From NCBI GenBank assembly GCA_021790295.1, contig JAJYIC010000205.1:1-5205 (forward strand): a DNA stretch of 5,205 nt. Direction: 5' to 3'. This DNA is from Pseudomonadota bacterium. GTDB lineage: Bacteria > Pseudomonadota > Alphaproteobacteria > ATCC43930 > CGMCC-115725. The position numbers and the translations under genes were made by a program. Under the pieces are notes generated by a model. It was not told where the DNA came from, searched no databases, and was given only the letters and a program-made list of their open reading frames with translations. Each line of letters opens with the position of its first letter. Position 1 is the stretch's first letter. Shown here in pieces: positions 1 to 4,695 of the stretch.

Positions 1-591
1 CTCGCTGCGCGCCCCGATAAAGCAATTGTCTTCGATGATCACCGGTTCGGCCTGCACCGGCTCGAGCACTCCGCCGATCCCGACCCCGCCCGAAAGATGG
101 CAATTCTTGCCGATCTGCGCGCAAGAGCCGACTGTCGTCCAGGTGTCGATCATGGTCCCGGCATCGACATAAGCGCCGACATTGACAAAGCTCGGCATCA
201 AAACGACGCCGGGGGCGATAAAGGCCGAACGGCGCACGAGGGCGCCGGGAACGGCGCGGAAGGAAGCCTTGGCAAAATCGCCTTCCTTCCAGCCGGAGAA
301 TTTGGACGGTACCTTGTCCCACCACGCCGCCGGGCCGCGTTCGGGGTCGGCCGCGCCCCCCGCCATCAAGGCCAACTCATTCAAGCAGAAAGACAACAGC
401 ACGGCCTTTTTGAGCCACTGATGCACGACCCAGCCCGAAGGGGTCTTTTCGGCGACGCGCAACAGGCCTTTGTCGAGCTTTTCGAGCGCCTTTTCGACCG
501 CCTTCCGCGCAGGCCCTTTGGTCCGCGGCGAGATCCGCTCGCGCTCTTCCCAGGTTTTCTCGATCGTGTGGGCAAGTTCGGCGTCGTTCAT
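1..591 (-). CDS. dapD: 2,3,4,5-tetrahydropyridine-2,6-dicarboxylate N-succinyltransferase, 3'-truncated by the window edge
   Basis: DapD transfers succinyl from succinyl-CoA to tetrahydrodipicolinate in the succinylase branch of the cytoplasmic diaminopimelate/lysine pathway. Reading leftwards from the ATG at 591-589 gives 197 open codons to the edge; the family is about 280 residues, so roughly the last 85 are missing. Residues 1 to about 100 form the charged N-terminal helical domain. From about residue 130 the left-handed beta-helix hexapeptide repeats are clear: NVGAYVDAGTMIDTW, GSCAQIGKNCHLSGGVGIGG, then IIEDNCFIGARSE at the edge. Asp149 (MIDTW) and Glu197 (ARSE) have the same spacing as the Asp/Glu pair reported as important in mycobacterial DapD, so both are present. 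GGAA lies about 10 nt upstream of the ATG. An upstream ATG at 625 is in another frame. The truncation is an edge effect, not decay. Confidence 0.95.
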   Translation of the reverse strand, partial: MNDAELAHTIEKTWEERERISPRTKGPARKAVEKALEKLDKGLLRVAEKTPSGWVVHQWLKKAVLLSFCLNELALMAGGAADPERGPAAWWDKVPSKFSGWKEGDFAKASFRAVPGALVRRSAFIAPGVVLMPSFVNVGAYVDAGTMIDTWTTVGSCAQIGKNCHLSGGVGIGGVLEPVQAEPVIIEDNCFIGARSE

Positions 592-621
592 GGCAGCTTC
601 CGGAAGGGCGCGGTTCGCCCA

Positions 622-650
622 CCATGAGCGCGCGCGGGAGAGACTGTCAA
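622..650 (-). promoter_or_regulatory. Possible sigma-70 type promoter for dapD
   Basis: On the minus strand a perfect TTGACA (650 to 645) is followed after 17 bases by TCATGG, or after 18 by CATGGT, which is a poor match to a -10 box. Transcription would begin near 615 and give a leader of about 25 nt to the dapD ATG. The -35 box is convincing and the -10 is weak, so dapD may also be read from the peroxidase gene upstream. Confidence 0.35.
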
Positions 651-651
651 C

Positions 652-687
652 CTGAGCGGCGCGCCCTTTCGAACCTTGCGCCCTCAG
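652..687. repeat. Inverted repeat (stem-loop) between the peroxidase gene and dapD
   Basis: CTGAG at 652-656 pairs with CTCAG at 683-687, and GGCGC at 658-662 with GCGCC at 678-682. That makes 10 base pairs with one bulged C at 657 and a 15-nt loop. It lies in the 123-bp gap after the peroxidase stop codon and ends two bases from the -35 box of the dapD promoter candidate. No T run follows it in the direction of peroxidase transcription, so it is not a textbook intrinsic terminator. It could be a U-poor terminator, an mRNA-end hairpin or an operator. Confidence 0.4.
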
Positions 688-714
688 AAAAGCCTGGCCC
701 CGAGCCCCGCCTCT

Positions 715-1200
715 TTATCGCGAGGGCAGGAGCTGTTCGATCTCCGCGGCGATCGCGGGGTCGCATGGGTCGATTTCCGAGGGCCACAGCCCCGCCGGAA
801 GCCCGTCGGGAGCGATCAGGATTTTGTGGAAATTCCAGCGCGGAGCGGCGGCTTCGCCAATCGTCTCCTCGATCCAGCGGTAAAACGGGTGGCAGTGGGG
901 GCCGGTGACCCGGCATTTTTCCGCAAGGGGAAAATCGACTCCGTAACGCGTCTTGCAAAACGCCTCGATTTCTGCGGCCGACCCCGGCTCCTGTTCGCCG
1001 AAATCGTTCGAGGGCACGCCGAGAACGACAAGCCCGCGCTGCCGGTTGCGTTCCCACAGCTTCTGGAGGCCGGCGTATTGCGGGGTAAAGGCGCAATAGG
1101 AGGCGGTATTGACGACGAGAACGGGCTTACCACGCCAGGCTCGAAACGGCAGGGCGCCGCCGTCGATCGAGCGAAAGATGAAGTCGTAAGGCTCGCTCAT
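715..1200 (-). CDS. Glutathione peroxidase family protein (Cys-type thiol peroxidase)
   Basis: A 161-residue thioredoxin-fold peroxidase, the usual length for bacterial members (BtuE/BsaA type). It reduces hydrogen peroxide or organic hydroperoxides in the cytoplasm. The active-site tetrad known from the family is complete: peroxidatic Cys36 (NTASYCAFTPQY), Gln70 (NDFGEQEPG), and Trp122-Asn123 (WNFHKILI). Position 36 is cysteine, not selenocysteine. Cys82 (EAFCKTRYGVDFP) aligns with the second redox cysteine of yeast Gpx3 (Cys36/Cys82), which suggests a two-cysteine, thioredoxin-reduced enzyme despite the family name; that is inference. The Gly usually found after the catalytic Cys is Ala37 here. 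There is no signal peptide. The ATG at 1200-1198 has an AGG about 3-5 nt upstream in a weak SD. It is transcribed towards dapD and divergently from the LysE-family gene. Confidence 0.93.
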   Translation of the reverse strand: MSEPYDFIFRSIDGGALPFRAWRGKPVLVVNTASYCAFTPQYAGLQKLWERNRQRGLVVLGVPSNDFGEQEPGSAAEIEAFCKTRYGVDFPLAEKCRVTGPHCHPFYRWIEETIGEAAAPRWNFHKILIAPDGLPAGLWPSEIDPCDPAIAAEIEQLLPSR

Positions 1201-1341
1201 GGCCTAAAACGCCCTGTCCCCGCCGCGGCCGTAGGGAAAGAATAACAGAGCCTTGCGCCTTTGTGCGAAAGACGCATTTCGCCTTGCGCGCACAAGCCCG
1301 TTCCCCGACACTGGCGCCGCCTTTTTGGGGGCTTTCTCGCG
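1201..1341. promoter_or_regulatory. Divergent intergenic region with direct and inverted repeats
   Basis: This 141-bp stretch must hold the start signals of both the peroxidase gene (leftward) and the lysE-paiB pair (rightward). The 9-mer GCCTTGCGC occurs at 1250-1258 and again at 1281-1289, 31 bp apart, about three helical turns. TTGTGCG at 1261-1267 is the reverse complement of CGCACAA at 1289-1295, and GCGAAA at 1265-1270 of TTTCGC at 1277-1282. The repeats cluster in 1250-1296 and could be an operator or an RNA hairpin. No good -35/-10 pair is seen. The best -10 guess for the peroxidase is TATTCT, read leftward near 1240-1246. Confidence 0.35.
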
Positions 1342-1974
1342 ATGGTGTTCGCCTTTTTCCTCAAGGGCGTTGCGGTCGGCGTCGTCATCGCGATCCCGGT
1401 CGGGCCGGTCGGGATCCTGTGCATGCGCCGCGCGCTTTTCGACGGCAGGCTCGCCGGCCTTGTCTCGGGCCTCGGCGCGGCGACCGCCGATGCCTTTTTC
1501 GGGATCATCGCCGCTTCGGGGCTGACCGCCGTTTCCGGCCTGCTGTTCGATTATAAGGAGTGGCTGCGCCTTGCCGCCGCCGGGTTTCTCGTCTACATCG
1601 GCGCCGCGGCTTTGCGCGCTTCGCCGCCGCCGGGGCCGGTTCAGCCGCGCGGGCGCGAGACCCTTCTCGCCGATTTCGCCTCGACCTTTGCCCTCACCAT
1701 TACGAACCCCGTAACGCTTCTCGTTTTTCTCGCGGTCTTCGCCGCGCTCGGGCTTTCGGGCGCCGCGATCACCTTTGGCCGCGCCCTCATCCTCGTCGCC
1801 GGGGTGTGGACAGGTTCTTTCCTGTGGTGGCTTTTGTTGAGCGTCGGCGCCGGGATTTTTTCGCAGTTCCTCGCCCCGCGCCATCTTCAGGTCATCAACC
1901 GCGGCTTGGGCGGCCTTCTTCTGATTTCCGGTTTCGCCCTTCTGGGCGTGTTCCTTTACGCCCATTTCGCCTGA
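1342..1974 (+). CDS. LysE family translocator (amino acid exporter)
   Basis: A 210-residue integral membrane protein of the LysE/RhtB superfamily, whose members are usually 200-215 residues with about six membrane segments and export amino acids with the proton gradient. Hydrophobic segments lie at about residues 3-27, 38-68, 74-92, 112-138, 145-172 and 185-207. Family signatures are visible: IPVGPVGILCMRRAL near the N-terminus (18-32), the GLGAATAD segment with Asp50, and the conserved Asn122-Pro123 in ALTITNPVTLL. The polar linker with PPPGP at about 95-99 fits the loop after the third helix. The ATG at 1342 gives the family N-terminus; further upstream the frame encodes Arg-rich non-membrane residues, so longer starts are unlikely. 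The SD is weak (a GGGGG about 11 nt upstream). The substrate cannot be read from the sequence. The next gene starts 16 nt after the stop. Confidence 0.9.
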   Translation: MVFAFFLKGVAVGVVIAIPVGPVGILCMRRALFDGRLAGLVSGLGAATADAFFGIIAASGLTAVSGLLFDYKEWLRLAAAGFLVYIGAAALRASPPPGPVQPRGRETLLADFASTFALTITNPVTLLVFLAVFAALGLSGAAITFGRALILVAGVWTGSFLWWLLLSVGAGIFSQFLAPRHLQVINRGLGGLLLISGFALLGVFLYAHFA

Positions 1975-1978
1975 AGGC

Positions 1979-1993
1979 AAGGAGGCCGCTTTG
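1979..1993 (+). promoter_or_regulatory. Strong SD fixing a TTG start for paiB
   Basis: AAGGAGG at 1979-1985 is a near-perfect anti-16S match and stands 5 nt before TTG at 1991-1993. Read from this TTG, the protein begins with the family's usual MYxP motif. No ATG lies nearby in frame, so TTG is the start. The SD falls inside the 16-nt gap after the LysE-family stop codon, which suggests one transcript. Confidence 0.8.
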
Positions 1994-2614
1994 TACCTGC
2001 CCGACGCTTTTGCCGAAAGGGACCGGGAGGTCCTTTTTGCGCATATCGAGGAATGGGGCTTTGGCCTCCTCATAAGTGACGGCGCCTCGGGACTTGTCGT
2101 CAGCCACATCCCCTTTCTCCTCGATCGGCGCGGAGAAGAGGTTTTCCTTCAAGGGCACCTTGCGCGCGAAAATCCCCAATGCGCCGAACTTGCCGCAGAA
2201 GGCGAAGCGCTCGCCGTTTTCCCCGGTCCGGACGCTTACATCTCCCCCTCCTGGTATGCGAGAGGGCCGGCGGTTCCGACCTGGAACTATGTCGCCGTAC
2301 ACGCCTATGGCGCGATCTCTCGGAAAGATGACGAGGCTTGGCTTTCGTCTTTTCTGCGCCGTCTCGTCGCCCGGCATGAAGCGGTCACCCCTTCGCCCTG
2401 GCGGTTCGAGGATCTGCCGCGGGAATATCTGCGCGAGATGCTTCTAGGAATCGTTGGTTTCGAGATCGCGGTGAGCCGCATCGAAGGCAAATGGAAATTG
2501 AGCCAAAACCGGCCGGCCGCGGATCGCCCGCGCATCATCGCCGCGCTGTCGGAGCGGGGCGATCCGCAAAGCCTCGCCATTGCCCGTCTGATGCGCCGGC
2601 GCGAGCCTTCCTGA
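1991..2614 (+). CDS. paiB: FMN-binding PaiB-type negative transcriptional regulator
   Basis: A 207-residue protein matching the PaiB (FMN-binding split-barrel) family along its whole length. Family blocks in order: MYLPDAF at the start, SHIPFLLD (38-45), GHLARENPQ (55-63), PGPDAYISPSWY (78-89), VPTWNYVAVHAYG (95-107), the IVGFEI block (154-159) and KLSQNR (169-174). In Bacillus PaiB was described as repressing protease and sporulation genes. In proteobacteria the family is mostly uncharacterised and may be a flavin-dependent enzyme or a redox sensor. There is no helix-turn-helix that I can see, so DNA binding should not be assumed. Length is typical. It begins with TTG behind a strong SD, 16 nt after the LysE-family gene, and the two probably form an operon. 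It converges on recX with a 24-bp gap. Confidence 0.9.
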   Translation: MYLPDAFAERDREVLFAHIEEWGFGLLISDGASGLVVSHIPFLLDRRGEEVFLQGHLARENPQCAELAAEGEALAVFPGPDAYISPSWYARGPAVPTWNYVAVHAYGAISRKDDEAWLSSFLRRLVARHEAVTPSPWRFEDLPREYLREMLLGIVGFEIAVSRIEGKWKLSQNRPAADRPRIIAALSERGDPQSLAIARLMRRREPS

Positions 2615-2638
2615 AAAGGCTGCGCGAGGGGGCGCGCG

Positions 2639-3190
2639 TCAGAGGCCCTTTTCGCGCAGGAGCCTTTGGACCTCATCGGGATCGCGGCAGCCGAGAACGG
2701 CTTCGGCAATCGCCCGGGTGAATCCGGCGCGGGCAAAGCTCGCCCGCTCGCGCGCTGGGTCGGCGGCGGCGCGGCGAAAAGGCCCGAGACGGCGCCGGCG
2801 GGCAAAGGCTGAGGCGGCGGCGAGATCGGGTTCGGGTTCCTCCTGCCGCAGGTTTTTGAGGCTCTTTTCGATAAGCGCCCTTGCGATCCCTCTGGCGGCA
2901 AGGGCGCGGGCGATCGCGATTTGTGAGGCCCCGCGCCGCAAAAGCGAAAGCGCGCGCGCTCTTGCATAAGCTTCGTCGTCGAGAAGGCCCCTTTGGCGAT
3001 AGCGGATGAGAAGCGCCTCGATCGCCTCTCTTACCCCTGCGAGAACCGCGCGGTCGCCGCCGCAGCGCCGGCGCGCGCGGCGCAAAAGGACGCGGCGCAG
3101 GCTTTCCTCTGAACTGGCAAAACGCCCGAGATAGGAAAGCGCCCAGTTTTCGAGAAGCGCGCCGTCGATCTCTGCGCTCTTCCGCGTCAC
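2639..3190 (-). CDS. recX: Regulatory protein RecX
   Basis: A 183-residue, very basic, all-helical protein of the RecX family, which binds RecA filaments and limits RecA activity in recombination and SOS induction. The three repeated helical modules are visible: ALSYLGRFASSEESLRRVLLR (17-37), the central block with RGLLDDEAYARARALSLLRRGASQIAIARALAARGI containing the diagnostic LLDDEAYA (69-76), and a C-terminal module with AFARRRRLG followed by SFARAGFTRAIAEAVLG. The start is GTG at 3190-3188 because GGAGGAGGAAAGG lies directly upstream and the family N-terminus begins here; the open frame continues further upstream without similarity. No recA is in the window, so recX is unlinked from it here. 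It is convergent with paiB and divergent from argD. Confidence 0.9.
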   Translation of the reverse strand: MTRKSAEIDGALLENWALSYLGRFASSEESLRRVLLRRARRRCGGDRAVLAGVREAIEALLIRYRQRGLLDDEAYARARALSLLRRGASQIAIARALAARGIARALIEKSLKNLRQEEPEPDLAAASAFARRRRLGPFRRAAADPARERASFARAGFTRAIAEAVLGCRDPDEVQRLLREKGL

Positions 3191-3273
3191 CCTTTCCTCC
3201 TCCGCCTTTTTCCTTCGCGCACGGCCATCATATCGCCAAACGCGCGATGATCTCTGCCATTGCGACGCATCGA

Positions 3274-3302
3274 TTGACAGGGGGGACGCCCTTTTGCATA
3301 GT
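3274..3302 (+). promoter_or_regulatory. argD-argF promoter, sigma-70 type
   Basis: A perfect TTGACA at 3274-3279 is followed by a 17-base spacer and CATAGT at 3297-3302 (four of six matches to TATAAT). The start of transcription would be near 3309, leaving a long leader of about 214 nt before the argD GTG. Both the quality of the -35 box and the exact spacing make this the best promoter in the window. Confidence 0.6.
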
Positions 3303-3314
3303 CCCCGGCTTTCC

Positions 3315-3373
3315 CGCCCGCTCCCTTTGCGGGCGAAAGCGCGGTCGAGGCGCTTCGGGGAGAGCCCGCAAAG
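3315..3373 (+). promoter_or_regulatory. Mutually exclusive stem-loops at the start of the argD leader
   Basis: Two structures compete for the same bases. The first is a local 7-bp hairpin, CGCCCGC at 3315-3321 with GCGGGCG at 3329-3335 and a 7-nt loop. The second is a perfect 10-bp long-range stem, CTTTGCGGGC at 3325-3334 with GCCCGCAAAG at 3364-3373. It encloses a further 6-bp hairpin, AAGCGC at 3337-3342 with GCGCTT at 3350-3355. The arrangement sits just after the predicted transcription start and 30 nt before the leader peptide ATG. It could control access to the leader peptide or protect the mRNA 5' end. Confidence 0.5.
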
Positions 3374-3404
3374 AGCCTGCGGCGCGGCGAGGAGAGGAAC
3401 GAAG

Positions 3405-3470
3405 ATGCGCGATTGGCGCCGATCGAGCCGGCAGCATCCCCCGCCGCGGGGGGAGCGGCGACGACGATAA
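3405..3470 (+). CDS. Putative arginine leader peptide upstream of argD
   Basis: A 21-codon ORF from ATG 3405 to TAA 3468-3470. Its SD is good: GAGGAGAGGAAC at 3389-3400, with AGGA ending about 6 nt before the ATG. The peptide begins MRDWRRSSRQH, continues with PPPRGE and ends in four Arg. Nine of 21 residues are Arg (2, 5, 6, 9, 15 and 18-21), and the last four Arg codons (CGG CGA CGA CGA) directly precede the stop. It lies between the argD promoter and argD, 52 nt before the argD start. Position, SD and composition fit a leader peptide that senses charged tRNA-Arg. Caution: spurious frames in this GC-rich DNA are also Arg-rich, though rarely to this degree. I know of no named family for it. 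Confidence 0.5.
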   Translation: MRDWRRSSRQHPPPRGERRRR

Positions 3471-3486
3471 CGCTGCCCTTCCTTTT
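3449..3486 (+). terminator. Possible attenuator hairpin after the Arg-codon run
   Basis: GGGGGAGCG at 3449-3457 can pair with 3471-3474 and 3476-3480, giving 9 pairs, two of them G-U, with G3475 bulged. The loop is 13 nt (3458-3470), and CCTTTTCCC follows at 3481-3489. The T tract is short, so as a terminator this is weak. It competes with a compact hairpin, CCCCCG at 3438-3443 with CGGGGG at 3447-3452. Its 5' arm overlaps the leader peptide's terminal Arg codons, so a ribosome stalled there would prevent it from forming. Confidence 0.3.
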
Positions 3487-3488
3487 CC

Positions 3489-3525
3489 CGTCCTCCCATC
3501 TCTTCCGCGCAGGAGACGTCGCGTG
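3489..3525 (+). promoter_or_regulatory. argD ribosome binding site with sequestering complements
   Basis: AGGAG at 3511-3515 stands 7 nt before GTG 3523-3525 and decides this start over the ATG at 3538. The site can be masked in two ways. Locally, CGTCCTCC (3489-3496) pairs with GGAGACG (3512-3518) with one bulged C and a 15-nt loop. Over a longer range, GCGACG inside the leader Arg codons (3458-3463) is the exact complement of CGTCGC (3517-3522), the spacer just before the GTG. The second pairing links leader translation to argD initiation. Confidence 0.45.
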
Positions 3526-4695
3526 ATACCAGCCGTTATGCCGACCTATGCCCGTTGGGACGTTGCCGCCGATCACGGCGAAGGGCCGTATCTTTACGCT
3601 GCCGACGGGCGCAAGTTTCTCGATTTTACCACCGGGATTGCGGTCACCGGGCTCGGCCATTGCCATCCTCATCTCGTCGCCGCGGTGCGTGAGCAGGCCG
3701 GCCGGCTTTGGCATGTCTCGAACCTGTTCCAGATCCCGGGGCAAGAGCGCCTCGCGCAAAGGCTTGTCGATCACTCGTTTGCCGATACCGTGTTTTTCGT
3801 CAATTCGGGCGCCGAGGCCGTCGAGCTTACGCTCAAGGTGGCGCGCAAATACCAGAGCGCCACCGGCCACCCTGAGCGCAGCCGCATCATCGGCTGCGAA
3901 GGCTCTTTCCACGGGCGCACCTTTGCCACTCTCGCCGCCGCCGGAAACGAGAAATATCTCGACGGCTTCGGCCCGCCGATGCCGGGTTTCGATCACGTCG
4001 CCTTCAACAATCTGAACGAGATGCGCGCGGCGGTCGGAAAGGAAACCGCCGCCATCCTGGTCGAGCCGATCCAGGGCGAAGGCGGCGTGCGCGCCCCTTC
4101 GCCCGGCTATCTGCGGGGCTTGCGGGAAATCGCCGACGAGCACGGGCTTCTCCTCCTTTATGACGAAGTGCAATGCGGCATGGGGCGCACCGGAAGGCTT
4201 TTCGCCCATGAGTGGGAGGGGGTGGCTCCCGACGTCATGGCGATCGCCAAGGCGCTCGGCGGAGGCTTTCCGACCGGCGCCTGCCTCGCCAGCGAGCGCG
4301 CCGCGGTCGGCATGGTGAGCGGCACCCACGGTTCGACTTTCGGCGGCAACCCTCTCGCGGTTGCGGCGGGGAACGCGGTTCTCGACGTGATGCTCGAAAA
4401 GGGGTTCCTCTCCCGGGTGCAGGCGATGAGCGAGGCGCTAAAGCGCCGCCTCGAAGGCCTTGTTCGCTCTTATCCGAAGCTTTTTGCCGAGCTGCGCGGT
4501 GCGGGGCTTCTTCTCGGCCTGCGCTGTCTCGTGCCGGCCGGCGAGATCGTCGCCCGCCTGCGCCAGGAGGGGCTTTTGACCTTGACCGCGGGCGACAACG
4601 TCTTGCGCATCCTGCCGCCTCTCATCCTCGGCGAAAGGGAGATCGACGAGGCGATAACGATCCTCGACAAAGTGGCCGCAAGATGGCCGGCCTGA
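3523..4695 (+). CDS. argD: Acetylornithine aminotransferase
   Basis: A 390-residue class-III PLP-dependent aminotransferase converting N-acetylglutamate semialdehyde plus glutamate to N-acetylornithine and 2-oxoglutarate in the cytoplasm. ArgD of some bacteria also acts as N-succinyl-diaminopimelate aminotransferase (DapC) in lysine synthesis. Visible features: VMPTYAR at the start; phosphate-binding NSGAEA (Asn94-Ala99); SFHGRT (His130); DEVQCGMGRTG with PLP-ring Asp214 and Gln217; the Schiff-base Lys243 in AIAKALGGGFPTGA; and HGSTFGGNPLA. Near the C-terminus, GLRCLVP and GDNVLRILPPL are typical of alphaproteobacterial ArgD. Length is normal. GTG at 3523 is chosen because AGGAG lies 7 nt upstream; ATG at 3538 would drop five residues, and longer frames reach into the leader without similarity. 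argF overlaps its end by 13 bp. The leader suggests arginine-dependent control. Confidence 0.96.
   Translation: MIPAVMPTYARWDVAADHGEGPYLYAADGRKFLDFTTGIAVTGLGHCHPHLVAAVREQAGRLWHVSNLFQIPGQERLAQRLVDHSFADTVFFVNSGAEAVELTLKVARKYQSATGHPERSRIIGCEGSFHGRTFATLAAAGNEKYLDGFGPPMPGFDHVAFNNLNEMRAAVGKETAAILVEPIQGEGGVRAPSPGYLRGLREIADEHGLLLLYDEVQCGMGRTGRLFAHEWEGVAPDVMAIAKALGGGFPTGACLASERAAVGMVSGTHGSTFGGNPLAVAAGNAVLDVMLEKGFLSRVQAMSEALKRRLEGLVRSYPKLFAELRGAGLLLGLRCLVPAGEIVARLRQEGLLTLTAGDNVLRILPPLILGEREIDEAITILDKVAARWPA

Larger units (their letters stand above)
3191..3522. other. Divergent recX-argD intergenic region (332 bp)
   Basis: This region holds the recX SD (3191-3205, read leftward) and a possible recX -10 box TATGAT (3232 to 3227, leftward) without a good -35. 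On the plus strand it holds the argD promoter (3274-3302) and a leader of about 214 nt with hairpins and an Arg-rich leader peptide. No tRNA or other known RNA gene is recognised in it. Confidence 0.7.

Noticed and set aside
97..627. Plus-strand frame of 176 codons over dapD
   Set aside because: The opposite strand encodes unmistakable DapD hexapeptide repeats; this frame shows nothing recognisable.
1204..2109. Minus-strand frame of 301 codons across the LysE-family gene
   Set aside because: Lys/Glu/Arg-rich translation that is the shadow of hydrophobic codons on the other strand; no SD or recognisable domain.
2622..2637. GCGCG/CGCGC hairpin between the convergent paiB and recX ends
   Set aside because: Only five base pairs with no T tract on either side; too weak to call a terminator.
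3187..3231. Small minus-strand ORF (14 codons with four Arg in a row) whose TGA overlaps the recX GTG
   Set aside because: Its Arg codons are simply the GGAGGAGG SD of recX read in frame, and it has no SD of its own.
3309..3404. tRNA or known riboswitch in the argD leader
   Set aside because: The stems do not form a cloverleaf, there is no T-loop GTTCRA-like motif in place, and no riboswitch core that I recognise.
3247..3522. N-terminal extension of ArgD by 92 residues from an upstream ATG
   Set aside because: It would start before the predicted promoter and has no family similarity; GTG 3523 has a good SD and gives the normal ArgD length.
3187..4329. Long minus-strand frame (380 codons) antisense to argD
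   Set aside because: Mirror frame of a gene with complete ArgD signatures; low-complexity translation without family motifs, typical of GC-rich DNA.
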